A DNA stretch of 10,963 nt from Bacillota bacterium (lineage in GTDB: Bacteria > Bacillota > Bacilli > Alicyclobacillales > SLC66). The notes beneath the pieces were generated by a model. It was not told where the DNA came from and did not search any database. It saw nothing but the letters and a program-made list of their open reading frames with translations. Positions 1 through 7,340 of the stretch are shown piece by piece (the first letter of the stretch is position 1; every line of letters begins with the position of its first letter). The position numbers were made by a program, and so were the translations under genes. Location: positions 1-10,963 of the forward strand of contig JAKADD010000048.1 in the NCBI GenBank assembly GCA_021820825.1. Direction: 5' to 3'.

Positions 1-109
1 CAGCGTGTATTGTGTGTTGCCTTCGTATGAATTATCCAAAGCTGCTATTTATCCATACGGATCACTATGGTGAATGAGGTACAAATCAGTATAATTTGGA
101 GTGAAAGTC
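1..109 (+). other. Upstream region of ychF
   Basis: No coding region is supported here. A perfect TATAAT lies at 90-95, but no good -35 element sits 16-18 bases upstream (the best is TGGTGA at 68-73). Transcription from it would start near 102 and would cut off the GGAG ribosome binding site at 98-101. It may therefore be chance, or it may drive a nearly leaderless message. A short inverted repeat, CCATA at 53-57 and TATGG at 66-70, is also present. The real ychF promoter may lie left of the window. Confidence 0.3.
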
Positions 110-1207
110 ATGCCATTAAGAGCTGGGATAGTTGGTCTGCCGAACGTAGGCAAATCCACACTTTTCAATGCGATCACCAGAGCCGGAGCCGAAGCGGCCA
201 ATTATCCGTTTTGCACAATTGATCCGAATGTGGGAGTTGTCGAAGTTCCCGATGATCGCCTGCGTGTCCTTGCCGATATCGTACATCCTGCAAGGATAGT
301 TCCGACGGCATTCGAATTCGTTGATATCGCCGGCCTTGTAAAAGGAGCAAGTCGAGGGGAGGGCCTCGGTAACCAGTTTTTAGCGCACATACGCGAGGTC
401 GACGCCATCGTCCATGTGGTTCGATGTTTCACAGACAATGATATCACACACGTAACGGGTAAGGTAGACCCTGAAGACGATATTGAGACAATCGACCTCG
501 AATTGATTTTTGCGGACATGGACACGGTGAGTAAACGTCTCGATCGGTCCCGTCGCCAGGCCAAGAACGGAGACGCAAAAGTGCGTGATGAAGTTGCGAC
601 GCTGGAGTATGTCCTTGGCCAGCTTGAGCAAGGACATCCGATTCGCCGCCTGCCGCTTACGGTTGAACAGATTGAAGCAGTTCGCGATCTGCACCTGTTG
701 TCGCAAAAGCCGGTTCTGTATGCGGCCAACGTTGCCGAGTCCGAAGCAGCCCGATCCGATCTGCCATTCGTTGAACCGGTCAGAACAGCGGCGGATCGGG
801 AAGGCACTCACATGGTGGTCATCAGCGCCAAAGTTGAAGCAGAAATCGCGGAAATTGAAGATGCGGATCGGGAACTCTTTCTGGCCGAACTTGGTCTGAA
901 GGAATCCGGATTGGACCGTCTCATTCGAGCGTCCTATGATCTGCTGGGACTAATCACCTATTTTACGGCCGGACCCACGGAGGTCAGGGCCTGGACCGTG
1001 AAAAATGGAACGAAAGCTCCGCAGGCGGCGGGCGTCATTCATTCCGATTTTGAACGCGGCTTTATCCGTGCTGAGGTTGTGGGGTATTCCGACCTTGCTG
1101 CGGGCGGATCCATGGCCAGTGCAAGAGATGGCGGGAAGTTGCGGCTTGAGGGCAAAGACTACATTGTCTCGGACGGAGACGTGATGCATTTCCGGTTTAA
1201 TGTGTGA
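110..1207 (+). CDS. ychF: Redox-/ribosome-associated P-loop ATPase YchF (Obg/OLA1 family)
   Basis: The 365-residue product matches the usual YchF length. The P-loop GLPNVGKST is at residues 9-17 and the G3 motif DIAGLV at 72-77. The G4 position reads NVAE (about 207-210) instead of the NKxD of true GTPases; this is the known YchF/OLA1 change that favours ATP over GTP. A C-terminal TGS domain (about 281-364) follows a helical insertion. Family members bind ribosomes and take part in translation and oxidative-stress responses in the cytoplasm. I chose ATG at 110 because GGAG at 98-101 is 8 bases upstream and family members start close to the AGIVGLPN segment. The in-frame GTG at 101 overlaps that site and is less likely. 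The rpsF operon follows after about 165 bases on the same strand but has its own promoter. Confidence 0.96.
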   Translation: MPLRAGIVGLPNVGKSTLFNAITRAGAEAANYPFCTIDPNVGVVEVPDDRLRVLADIVHPARIVPTAFEFVDIAGLVKGASRGEGLGNQFLAHIREVDAIVHVVRCFTDNDITHVTGKVDPEDDIETIDLELIFADMDTVSKRLDRSRRQAKNGDAKVRDEVATLEYVLGQLEQGHPIRRLPLTVEQIEAVRDLHLLSQKPVLYAANVAESEAARSDLPFVEPVRTAADREGTHMVVISAKVEAEIAEIEDADRELFLAELGLKESGLDRLIRASYDLLGLITYFTAGPTEVRAWTVKNGTKAPQAAGVIHSDFERGFIRAEVVGYSDLAAGGSMASARDGGKLRLEGKDYIVSDGDVMHFRFNV

Positions 1208-1235
1208 TTGTGGATTTATTGATTTTTGTACTGTG

Positions 1236-1265
1236 CTGGCATGGTGCGGGCTGCTATGCTACAAT
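1236..1265 (+). promoter_or_regulatory. Predicted sigma-A promoter of the rpsF operon
   Basis: An extended -10 element TGCTACAAT ends at 1265 (TACAAT at 1260-1265). A -35-like CTGGCA at 1236-1241 is 18 bases upstream. Transcription would start near 1272 and leave a leader of about 100 bases before rpsF, which fits the leader-mediated control known for rpsF operons. Seen by eye only. Confidence 0.55.
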
Positions 1266-1291
1266 ATAGCGATGTGAGCGAAAAGCTCTAT

Positions 1292-1329
1292 GCGCGTCAC
1301 CAGAGACGCGCAGGACAACCTGCCGTCCT
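1292..1329 (+). promoter_or_regulatory. Structured leader of rpsF: two adjacent hairpins, possible S6:S18 autoregulatory site
   Basis: A perfect 7-bp stem GCGCGTC/GACGCGC (1292-1298 and 1305-1311) with a six-base loop is followed at once by AGGAC/GTCCT (1312-1316 and 1325-1329), whose loop region contains ACCTGCCG. rpsF leaders in several bacteria carry a CCG-containing hairpin bound by the S6:S18 complex, which represses translation. Here the genes for both S6 and S18 lie in the transcript. The hairpins are seen directly. Assigning them to the S6:S18 element is inference, since I could not check the consensus. Confidence 0.35.
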
Positions 1330-1373
1330 TGCTCCGTAAAATCGGGGCCGTAGTCCATAAGGAGGTGAATGAA

Positions 1374-1664
1374 GTGCGCCAATACGAAACATTGTATATT
1401 CTGCGCTCCGATCTTGAGGGCGAAAAAACTCAGGAACTGGTCGAACGTTTCAAAGTCCTGGTCACAAACCATGGCGGCGAAATTGAAGACGTCAATGAAT
1501 GGGGCAAACGTCGGCTGGCTTATGAAATCGATGAAAAACGCGAAGGTTACTATGTTCTGATGAAGTACCAAGCTGCAACTGACTTTACTTCAGAGCTTGA
1601 ACGCCTGTTTAAGATCAACGATGATGTGTTGCGATACCTGACAATTCGCGTTGACGAGTCTTAA
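1374..1664 (+). CDS. rpsF: 30S ribosomal protein S6
   Basis: The 96-residue product is the normal length for bacterial S6. It starts MRQYETLYILRSDL, and contains the conserved WGKRRLAYEI segment near residues 43-52 and REGYYVL near 57-63. S6 binds 16S rRNA in the platform of the small subunit as a partner of S18, which is encoded two genes downstream. The start is GTG at 1374, preceded by a very strong AAGGAGGTGA at 1359-1368. The upstream in-frame ATG at 1290 would add 28 residues that lie over the leader hairpins and is not credible. ssb follows after 30 bases, so the genes are co-transcribed. Confidence 0.97.
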   Translation: MRQYETLYILRSDLEGEKTQELVERFKVLVTNHGGEIEDVNEWGKRRLAYEIDEKREGYYVLMKYQAATDFTSELERLFKINDDVLRYLTIRVDES

Positions 1665-1694
1665 GGGCGTTAGAGGACACTGGGAGGCCTCGGG

Positions 1695-2186
1695 ATGTTA
1701 AACCGTATTATCTTGATCGGACGCCTGACTCAAGATCCTGAACTGAGGTATACCCCATCAGGAGCTGCCGTTGCTTCGTTTACTCTTGCTGTGGATCGTC
1801 AGCGTACGAACCAGGCGGGTGAACGGGAAGCGGATTTCATCAACATTGTCGTGTGGCAAAAGTTAGGGGAACTCTGTGCCCAGTACTTGCGCAAGGGCAG
1901 GCTTGCTGCAGTAGAAGGACGTCTACAGATTCGCCAGTATGAGAATAAGGACGGACAGAAAGTCCGTGTAGCTGAAGTAATTGCGGATAACGTTCGCTTT
2001 TTGGACCGCTCCACCGACAATGCAGGTACTGGGTCTGGACAACACGGCGGGGCAACCAGCGGTGCAGGACGCGGCAATGACCAGGGCCAGGGCCGTTCGT
2101 CATCTGACAACTCGAGGTATCAAGACGATCCATTCGCTGAAGACGGCAACACCATGGACATCGTGGATGATGATCTGCCGTTTTAG
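1695..2186 (+). CDS. ssb: Single-stranded DNA-binding protein
   Basis: The 163-residue product has an N-terminal OB fold (about residues 1-105) beginning MLNRIILIGRLTQDPELRYT, with VASFTLAVDR and NIVVWQKLGELC as family landmarks. A Gly/Gln/Ser/Asp-rich flexible linker runs from about 112 to 150. The acidic tip ends DDDLPF, the peptide that recruits replication and repair proteins. SSB coats single-stranded DNA at forks and in repair. The start is ATG at 1695, with GGGAGG at 1682-1687 seven bases upstream. It sits between rpsF and rpsR, the classic arrangement in Bacillus-type genomes. Confidence 0.97.
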   Translation: MLNRIILIGRLTQDPELRYTPSGAAVASFTLAVDRQRTNQAGEREADFINIVVWQKLGELCAQYLRKGRLAAVEGRLQIRQYENKDGQKVRVAEVIADNVRFLDRSTDNAGTGSGQHGGATSGAGRGNDQGQGRSSSDNSRYQDDPFAEDGNTMDIVDDDLPF

Positions 2187-2232
2187 CATAGGGTGACGGA
2201 ACGGTGTCCGACAGCCCACTCTTCCATTTAGG

Positions 2233-2244
2233 TTTTTCGAAAAA
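2233..2244. repeat. 12-bp perfect palindrome before the rpsR ribosome binding site
   Basis: TTTTTCGAAAAA is its own reverse complement and abuts the rpsR Shine-Dalgarno region (AGAGGTGA, 2244-2251). As RNA it has no loop, so it is more likely a DNA-level or chance feature. The 70-base ssb-rpsR gap holds nothing else convincing. Confidence 0.3.
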
Positions 2245-2256
2245 GAGGTGAGAACT

Positions 2257-2487
2257 ATGCCGAGGAAGGGCCGCGGCGGTAAACGAAAACGCGTTTGCCA
2301 GTTCTGCGTAGACAAGATTGTGGTGGTCGATTATAAAGAATCAAATCGATTGACCAAATACCTGACGGAACGGGGCAAGATTCTACCCCGCCGCATTTCT
2401 GGAAACTGCGCCAGGCATCAACGTCAAGTGACTGTTGCCATTAAACGGGCGCGACAAGTTGCATTGATGCCGTACAGCATGGAGTAG
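2257..2487 (+). CDS. rpsR: 30S ribosomal protein S18, zinc-binding (C+) form
   Basis: The 76-residue product begins [17 protein letters not shown] and has the conserved [10 protein letters not shown] and [12 protein letters not shown] segments of S18. S18 pairs with S6 in the small-subunit platform. Residues form a CxxC (CQFC, about 14-17) and a later CxxH (CARH), consistent with an intact zinc site; many S18 proteins, including that of B. subtilis as I recall it, have lost it. The start is ATG at 2257, preceded by AGAGGTGA at 2244-2251. The in-frame GTG at 2248 lies within that site and is rejected. This is the last gene of the operon and is followed by strong hairpins. Confidence 0.97.
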   Translation: MPRKGRGGKRKRVCQFCVDKIVVVDYKESNRLTKYLTERGKILPRRISGNCARHQRQVTVAIKRARQVALMPYSME

Positions 2488-2504
2488 TGAAAAAGTGACA
2501 TGAC

Positions 2505-2567
2505 TGGACTGCGAGGCAGTCCAGAGCGCACCGGATACCCTGTCACATGAGGATATCCGGTGCGCTC
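2505..2567. terminator. Tandem hairpins between convergent rpsR and kinase genes, probable bidirectional terminator
   Basis: Stem 1 is TGGACTG/CAGTCCA (2505-2511 and 2517-2523). Stem 2 is a perfect 14-bp stem GAGCGCACCGGATA at 2524-2537 with its complement at 2554-2567. Neither strand shows a clean run of T after the stems, so they are not textbook intrinsic terminators. The position between two converging genes, with the kinase stop codon at 2569-2571, supports a termination or insulation role. Confidence 0.5.
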
Positions 2568-2568
2568 T

Positions 2569-4374
2569 TCAGTTGGCGGCAAGCGGTAAGGAAACAAAGA
2601 ATGTGCTTCCGATTCCGGGCTGTGACTCGACTTGAATCTCCCCCTGATGCGATTCGACAATCTTCTTTGAAACGGAAAGTCCGAGTCCAGAACCGGTGGA
2701 TTTTGTCGTATAAAAAGGGGCAAATATGTGATTCATATGAACGGCGTCGATCCCATCTCCTGTGTCGGAGATCTTGACGGTGTAGAAGCTGTTCTCTACA
2801 GAAGCATGCAGGGATAGTTCTCCCCCGTTTGCCATCGCGTCCAGTGCATTTTTGCTCAGGTTGAGAAAGACCTGCTTGAGTTCGCTCTTGTTTGCCATGC
2901 ATTGGCCGTGAGGTAGATCAGATACATTTACTACAACTCCTTTCATGTTTGCCTCTGCTGTGATAAGAGGGAGCAGGTCGGCGATGATGGAGGGGAGTTC
3001 GACCGCCGCGCGATCTGCATTCACGGAGTTGCGAGCCAGAGTGAGATATTCAGAGATGAGGTCGTCAACTCTGTCGATTTCTTCGATCATGATTTGAAAA
3101 TAGTCTCTGCCCTCCGTCGATGGGTTGCGTTTTTTCTGTAATTGGAGGAATCCGCGAACGGTAGTCAGGGGGTTGCGGACTTCGTGGGCGGTCGAGGCGG
3201 CCAGTTCTGCAATCAGGTTGAGCCGATCTGTCCGGGTGGTGTAAGATTCCCATTGTTTTCTGGTGGTGATGTCGTCAGCAAAGACGGCAAATCCGGTAAT
3301 TGTACCCGAAGTGGCAATATATGTAGGGGATACCGCAAGCTGCAAGTGTCGCAACTCTCTGGAGACTGCATGGGTGAGTGTTATTTCCATATTGCGAACT
3401 GCAACGCCGCGGTTCAATTGCTGCGATATATTTCGGATCAGTTTTTGATCCATTCCAAGTGCCAGTACGACTCGATCAATTGACTGTCCATACACCTCAT
3501 CTGCCTGCAGACCGCACATCTTGCTGAATGCTTCGTTCACAGTCTCGCAACGTCCCGTGAGAGACACGTGGATGATTGCCAGGGGAGCGTTATCGATCAC
3601 CCCTTTTAACAGGGCTTCCTGTAGATACAGTTGAGACCGCATGTCGAGAATCACGTTTGTAAGCGGATCAAGCAGATACAGGGATCGGGGAGGCGTCGCC
3701 ATGGGGTCGATTGTCAATGCATTAACCCAATTGGCCACTGTGGTCGGTTCGCGGCGCATGAGATAGAGAACGCGCCAAATGGCGAGTCCCGCGCCGATGG
3801 TAACCATGCAAATGAGCAAGGCGATGATAATCTGATGCCACAATACCTGATCCAGTTGACCCGCAATCACTTGCGTTGTCGCCGCGACATAGATGGCTCC
3901 CACGTACTTCTGTTTAAGTATGACCGGGAAGACGGCCTCATAAATAGGAGTATGAAGTGAAACGCTATTGTACTGCTCGCTTCTGATGCTTGCGTGGTTT
4001 ACGGCGCTGAGCCATAGCGGCCTGATGTCACGAATCGATACTTTAGGTTGAGAAGCGACGGCGAGCACGGATCGGGAAGGCATTCCAACAGCTCCGATTT
4101 GTAAAATATGAAATCCGGAGCGATTCATAAAGTATAATGAAGTTTGTAACCGATTTTTAAGCTCGGTGTTCAACTGGGATGTTGGATGCGTCCATTCGAA
4201 CGAAGGTGTAATTTCCTTCACAATTTGCACTGCGGACGACCCCAATGCGATGTTATAGTTGTGTTTGACAATATTCCCAGTTTCCATATAATCATCGAAT
4301 ACAAGGATGCCTAAAAGGACTACCGCCAATACCACTACAGATGTGATTAATAAGAGGCTGCTTCGCAAACGCAA
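2569..4374 (-). CDS. Membrane sensor histidine kinase with PAS domain (sporulation-kinase-like), orphan
   Basis: The 601-residue protein has a first membrane helix at about 7-26 and an extracytoplasmic sensing region at about 28-178 that resembles a single Cache-type domain in size and position. A second helix lies at about 181-204, then a linker and a PAS domain at about 255-375. The HisKA region has phospho-acceptor His397 within TAHEVRNPL. The ATPase domain has Asn509 (N box), DTGDG at 537-541, FAPFYTTK at 551-558 and GSGLGL at 561-566, so all catalytic motifs are intact. The start is TTG at 4374-4372 with GGGAGG just upstream on the minus strand. No response regulator is adjacent, and the kinase core resembles those feeding Spo0A-type phosphorelays. 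That link and the ligand are inference. It is transcribed opposite to its neighbours. Confidence 0.9.
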   Translation of the reverse strand: MRLRSSLLLITSVVVLAVVLLGILVFDDYMETGNIVKHNYNIALGSSAVQIVKEITPSFEWTHPTSQLNTELKNRLQTSLYFMNRSGFHILQIGAVGMPSRSVLAVASQPKVSIRDIRPLWLSAVNHASIRSEQYNSVSLHTPIYEAVFPVILKQKYVGAIYVAATTQVIAGQLDQVLWHQIIIALLICMVTIGAGLAIWRVLYLMRREPTTVANWVNALTIDPMATPPRSLYLLDPLTNVILDMRSQLYLQEALLKGVIDNAPLAIIHVSLTGRCETVNEAFSKMCGLQADEVYGQSIDRVVLALGMDQKLIRNISQQLNRGVAVRNMEITLTHAVSRELRHLQLAVSPTYIATSGTITGFAVFADDITTRKQWESYTTRTDRLNLIAELAASTAHEVRNPLTTVRGFLQLQKKRNPSTEGRDYFQIMIEEIDRVDDLISEYLTLARNSVNADRAAVELPSIIADLLPLITAEANMKGVVVNVSDLPHGQCMANKSELKQVFLNLSKNALDAMANGGELSLHASVENSFYTVKISDTGDGIDAVHMNHIFAPFYTTKSTGSGLGLSVSKKIVESHQGEIQVESQPGIGSTFFVSLPLAAN

Positions 4375-4483
4375 GTAGGTAACCTCCCAAGAATGCTCAT
4401 ATATATCTCATGTTGTGCCTGGGTTGGCAAAGTTATAAATTTGTCAATCCGAAGCACAGACGGAGCAGACAGTCAGGAAACGG
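4375..4483. promoter_or_regulatory. Divergent intergenic region of kinase and yybS-like gene
   Basis: The 109-base gap must hold promoters for both directions. On the plus strand TATAAA at 4434-4439 is a good -10, but the best -35 (TTGTGC, 4413-4418) is only 15 bases away. On the minus strand TTGCCA (plus-strand 4425-4430) precedes the AT-rich TATATA block at 4400-4406 by 18-19 bases. GGGAGG for the kinase lies at about 4383-4388 on the minus strand. All assignments are weak. Confidence 0.3.
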
Positions 4484-5398
4484 GTGTTGCTGATGAGACG
4501 TGTAACAAAATCGGATTTTGCATATGGCGTATGGTTTTATGTTTTGTTGGGTGTAACCATTCTGACGCCTGTAGGGAGTATCGCGGCCATTTTGCTGCCC
4601 ATTCCGTTAACGCTATTGGTAGCGCGAGGGCAGTGGGTTAGGGCGGCGTTTTATGCCGGAACAGCGTTAATCATACTATCAGTTGTTGGTTCTATTATAT
4701 CCGCGTTGCTTATTCTCCTGTTCGTGAGCGCCTTTTCCTATGTACTGGGAGTGGGGTTTAAGAGCAATCAGGTCAAACGGGCTCTGGCCAATGCCACTCT
4801 CGTTGCAATCACCTTCTTTATTGCGGGATTGGTCCTCATTCGATGGTCAGGCATAGCGATCTTACCACTGATAATGACTGAAGTAAAAAGAACATTGGCT
4901 GCGGATCCCCAGATGACGCTGCTTGGCGGGCAGTCTCTGGGAAAAACCGTGCAGTTGCTTCAGTCACAGATAAAACTCTACTTCCCAGGATTCATCGTTA
5001 TCATGGCGGGGATGGGAACGCTTGCCAACGCTGCTGTTACGCGCGTGTTATTGCGCAAAAACGACAGTGAATTCAAACCCGTATTTCGCTATCTTCAGTT
5101 TCCAAAGATCGTTGTTGGCATCTATTTTTTTTGTTTTCTGTTGCTGATTGTGGGAGTGGGGAAAGGTTCCCCGCTTGTATCGACTCTGATCAATAATGTG
5201 TTTCTCATAACCGGCTTTCTCATGATCATACAGGCCCTCTCGCTGATATGGTTCTATCTGCAAAAGAGGGCGTTTGGCGTATGGATCATGTTGCTTGCCG
5301 TGATGCTGTCACTCGTCTCAGTCGTCGGAATTTTGTACTTATTGTTGGGTGTCATGGACGCGACCGCCGATTTCCGGTCAAGAGGAGGAAAGACCTGA
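4484..5398 (+). CDS. yybS: Polytopic membrane protein, YybS/DUF2232 type
   Basis: The product of up to 304 residues is almost wholly hydrophobic. About eight or nine membrane segments can be drawn (roughly 13-30, 32-48, 54-72, 73-92, 104-124, 167-188, 208-226, 233-258 and 265-290). Length, hydrophobic pattern and position upstream of rplI match YybS of Bacillus, whose function is not established; family assignment rests mainly on these and was not confirmed by search. The start is uncertain: GTG 4484, TTG 4487 or ATG 4493, with AGGAAA at 4475-4480 best spaced for the first two. In B. subtilis-type genomes gdpP follows yybS, but here only 119 bases separate this gene from rplI. Confidence 0.7.
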   Translation: MLLMRRVTKSDFAYGVWFYVLLGVTILTPVGSIAAILLPIPLTLLVARGQWVRAAFYAGTALIILSVVGSIISALLILLFVSAFSYVLGVGFKSNQVKRALANATLVAITFFIAGLVLIRWSGIAILPLIMTEVKRTLAADPQMTLLGGQSLGKTVQLLQSQIKLYFPGFIVIMAGMGTLANAAVTRVLLRKNDSEFKPVFRYLQFPKIVVGIYFFCFLLLIVGVGKGSPLVSTLINNVFLITGFLMIIQALSLIWFYLQKRAFGVWIMLLAVMLSLVSVVGILYLLLGVMDATADFRSRGGKT

Positions 5399-5440
5399 CA
5401 TTCACCGCATAAATGCGCATGAGGCCAGTCGTCGCAGTCA

Positions 5441-5468
5441 TTGTAAATGCCGCGAAGAGTCCTATAAT
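5441..5468 (+). promoter_or_regulatory. Predicted sigma-A promoter of rplI-dnaB
   Basis: TTGTAA (5441-5446), a 16-base spacer and a perfect TATAAT (5463-5468) lie 49 bases before the rplI start. This suggests rplI and dnaB are transcribed independently of the yybS-like gene. Confidence 0.6.
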
Positions 5469-5517
5469 TACTATGTGGAGCGACGGGTTTAACTGTCGCT
5501 GGACGAGGAGGATGGAC

Positions 5518-5961
5518 ATGAAAGTTGTGTTTATGCAGGATATTGCAAGTCAAGGAAAAAAGGGCGAAGTAAAGAATGTGTCGGAAGGATATGCCCGTAA
5601 CTTTCTCTTTCCGCGTCAACTTGCGAAACCGGCCACTCCAGAGATACTCAAAGAGTTGTCCGAAAGGCGCGTGGCAGAACAGAAACGCGAAGCTCAACAA
5701 GTGGTCGTTGCCAGGGAGGTTGCTGACAGACTGAACGAGTTCACCCTTCTGTTGCAGGTCAAGGTCGGGGAGGGAGGCCGTCTTTTTGGCGCCATCACGT
5801 CCAAACAGATTGCAGAAGGTCTGCATGTCGCTGGGTTCGATATTGACAAGAAGAAAATCGTTTTGAATGATGCGATCCGCACATTGGGAACATCCATTGT
5901 GCCCATTAAGATTTACCACGACGTAACTGCGCAATTGCGTGTTCATGTACAGGCAGAATAG
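5518..5961 (+). CDS. rplI: 50S ribosomal protein L9
   Basis: The 147-residue product has the L9 layout. The N-terminal rRNA-binding domain (1 to about 40) carries [19 protein letters not shown] long connecting helix spans about 41-76, and the C-terminal domain (about 78-147) contains [15 protein letters not shown]9 binds 23S rRNA at the base of the L1 stalk and affects frame maintenance. The start is ATG at 5518, with GAGGAGG at 5505-5511 six bases upstream. The ATG at 5512 is too close to that site, and the in-frame ATG at 5413 lies upstream of the promoter. dnaB follows after 41 bases. Confidence 0.96.
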   Translation: MKVVFMQDIASQGKKGEVKNVSEGYARNFLFPRQLAKPATPEILKELSERRVAEQKREAQQVVVAREVADRLNEFTLLLQVKVGEGGRLFGAITSKQIAEGLHVAGFDIDKKKIVLNDAIRTLGTSIVPIKIYHDVTAQLRVHVQAE

Positions 5962-6002
5962 TTGCATGGAGTGTCGGATCGCGAAATGGGGGTGTCCTTT
6001 GC

Positions 6003-7340
6003 ATGACAGATCCGACGTTTGATCGGTTGCCGCCGCAAAATGTGGAGGCGGAACAGGCGGTTCTTGGAGCGATACTTATTGCGCCAGATGTACTTGTCAC
6101 TCTCGCAGAACACCTGCGGCCGGATGATTTTTATCGGCACTCTCACCGCCTCCTGTATGAGGCGGCGCTGGACATCACCGAACGCGGTGAACCTGTCGAT
6201 ATCGTCACACTTACCGCCAGGTTGCAGGCGCAGGGTAAACTTGAGGAAAGCGGCGGAGTGGAATATATTATCGGTCTGGCGCGGGCGGTGCCCACTGCAG
6301 CCAACGCGGAATACCACGCGGAGATCGTTGCGGATCGCGCGATGCTGCGACGGCTCATTGGAGTGTCCACTGAGATCGCGGCCACCAGCTATGCTGGCGC
6401 TGAAAGTGTGAGCGAACTGCTGGATCAGGCGGAGAGACGCATTCTCGCGCTTGCCCAGACGCATACTGACCGTGGATTTACACCGATTAAGGATGTTTTG
6501 CTGAGCGCCTATGAGCGTATCGAATTTCTGTATCACCATAAGGGTGGGTTAACCGGTGTTTCATCCGGGTATCCGGAGCTCGACCGCATGACTTCCGGGT
6601 TTCAGAAATCCGATCTCATTATTCTTGCGGCGCGACCCTCTGTGGGAAAAACGGCCTTCGCCTTAAATATTGCCCAAAATGTCGCCGTTCGCGCACACCA
6701 GACGGTTGCCATCTTCAGCCTGGAGATGTCCAAAGAACAATTGGTGCAGCGGATGATCTGCGCAGAGGCCAATATTGACGCGTCGGTATTGCGCAGCGGA
6801 CAGCTGACTGACGACGACTGGATAAAACTGTCGATGGGCATCGCGTCTCTGTCTGAAGCTCCTTTATACATCGATGACAGTCCCGGCGTCACGCTGGCGG
6901 AGATGCGTTCCCGTCTGCGCAGATTGCAGTTGGAACATGGGTTGGGACTGGTGGTGGTGGATTATCTGCAACTGATCCACGGTAAAGGCAAATCGGACAA
7001 CAGACAGCAGGAGATTTCAGAGATCTCGCGATCTCTGAAAGGGTTGGCTCGCGAGTTGGATGTGCCCGTCGTCGCACTATCGCAGTTGAGCCGATCGGTG
7101 GAGCAACGCCAGGATAAGCGACCGCTGCTGTCGGACATTCGGGAGTCCGGAAGCATCGAACAGGATGCGGATGTCGTGGGGTTTCTCTATCGAGACGACT
7201 ATTACGATCCGGAGTCCGAAAGAAAAAATATCGTTGAAGTGATCATCGGAAAGCAAAGAAACGGTCCGACGGGAAAGGTAGAACTTGTATTTCTTAAGAA
7301 TTACAACAAATTTGTCTCTCTTGAGAAAACAGCGCGGTGA
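6003..7340 (+). CDS. dnaB: Replicative DNA helicase (DnaB; called DnaC in Bacillus)
   Basis: The 445-residue protein is the usual length. The N-terminal domain (about 9-110) starts RLPPQNVEAEQAVLGA, and a linker follows. The RecA-like C-terminal domain has Walker A ARPSVGKT at 210-217, the catalytic Glu241 in SLEMS, and Walker B VVVDYLQL at 317-324. LSQLSRSVEQR lies at 359-369, and KQRNGPTG (417-424) carries the basic finger residues. It unwinds DNA as a hexamer at the replication fork. The start is ATG at 6003 with GGGGGTG at 5988-5994. No intein interrupts the Walker region, a common insertion site in this family. The stop codon overlaps the next reading frame by four bases. Confidence 0.97.
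   Translation: MTDPTFDRLPPQNVEAEQAVLGAILIAPDVLVTLAEHLRPDDFYRHSHRLLYEAALDITERGEPVDIVTLTARLQAQGKLEESGGVEYIIGLARAVPTAANAEYHAEIVADRAMLRRLIGVSTEIAATSYAGAESVSELLDQAERRILALAQTHTDRGFTPIKDVLLSAYERIEFLYHHKGGLTGVSSGYPELDRMTSGFQKSDLIILAARPSVGKTAFALNIAQNVAVRAHQTVAIFSLEMSKEQLVQRMICAEANIDASVLRSGQLTDDDWIKLSMGIASLSEAPLYIDDSPGVTLAEMRSRLRRLQLEHGLGLVVVDYLQLIHGKGKSDNRQQEISEISRSLKGLARELDVPVVALSQLSRSVEQRQDKRPLLSDIRESGSIEQDADVVGFLYRDDYYDPESERKNIVEVIIGKQRNGPTGKVELVFLKNYNKFVSLEKTAR

Noticed and set aside
1290..1373. Upstream ATG extension of rpsF
   Set aside because: It would translate the leader hairpins and ignores the strong AAGGAGGTGA before GTG 1374; S6 proteins start at MRQYE-like sequence.
4442..4447. Perfect minus-strand TTGACA in the kinase/yybS gap
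   Set aside because: No -10 element at 16-18 bases; the nearest TATAAC is only four bases away and the TATATA block is about 36 bases away.
5413..5517. In-frame extension of rplI from 5413
   Set aside because: It would start upstream of the TATAAT promoter and adds residues foreign to L9; ATG 5518 has an ideal ribosome binding site.
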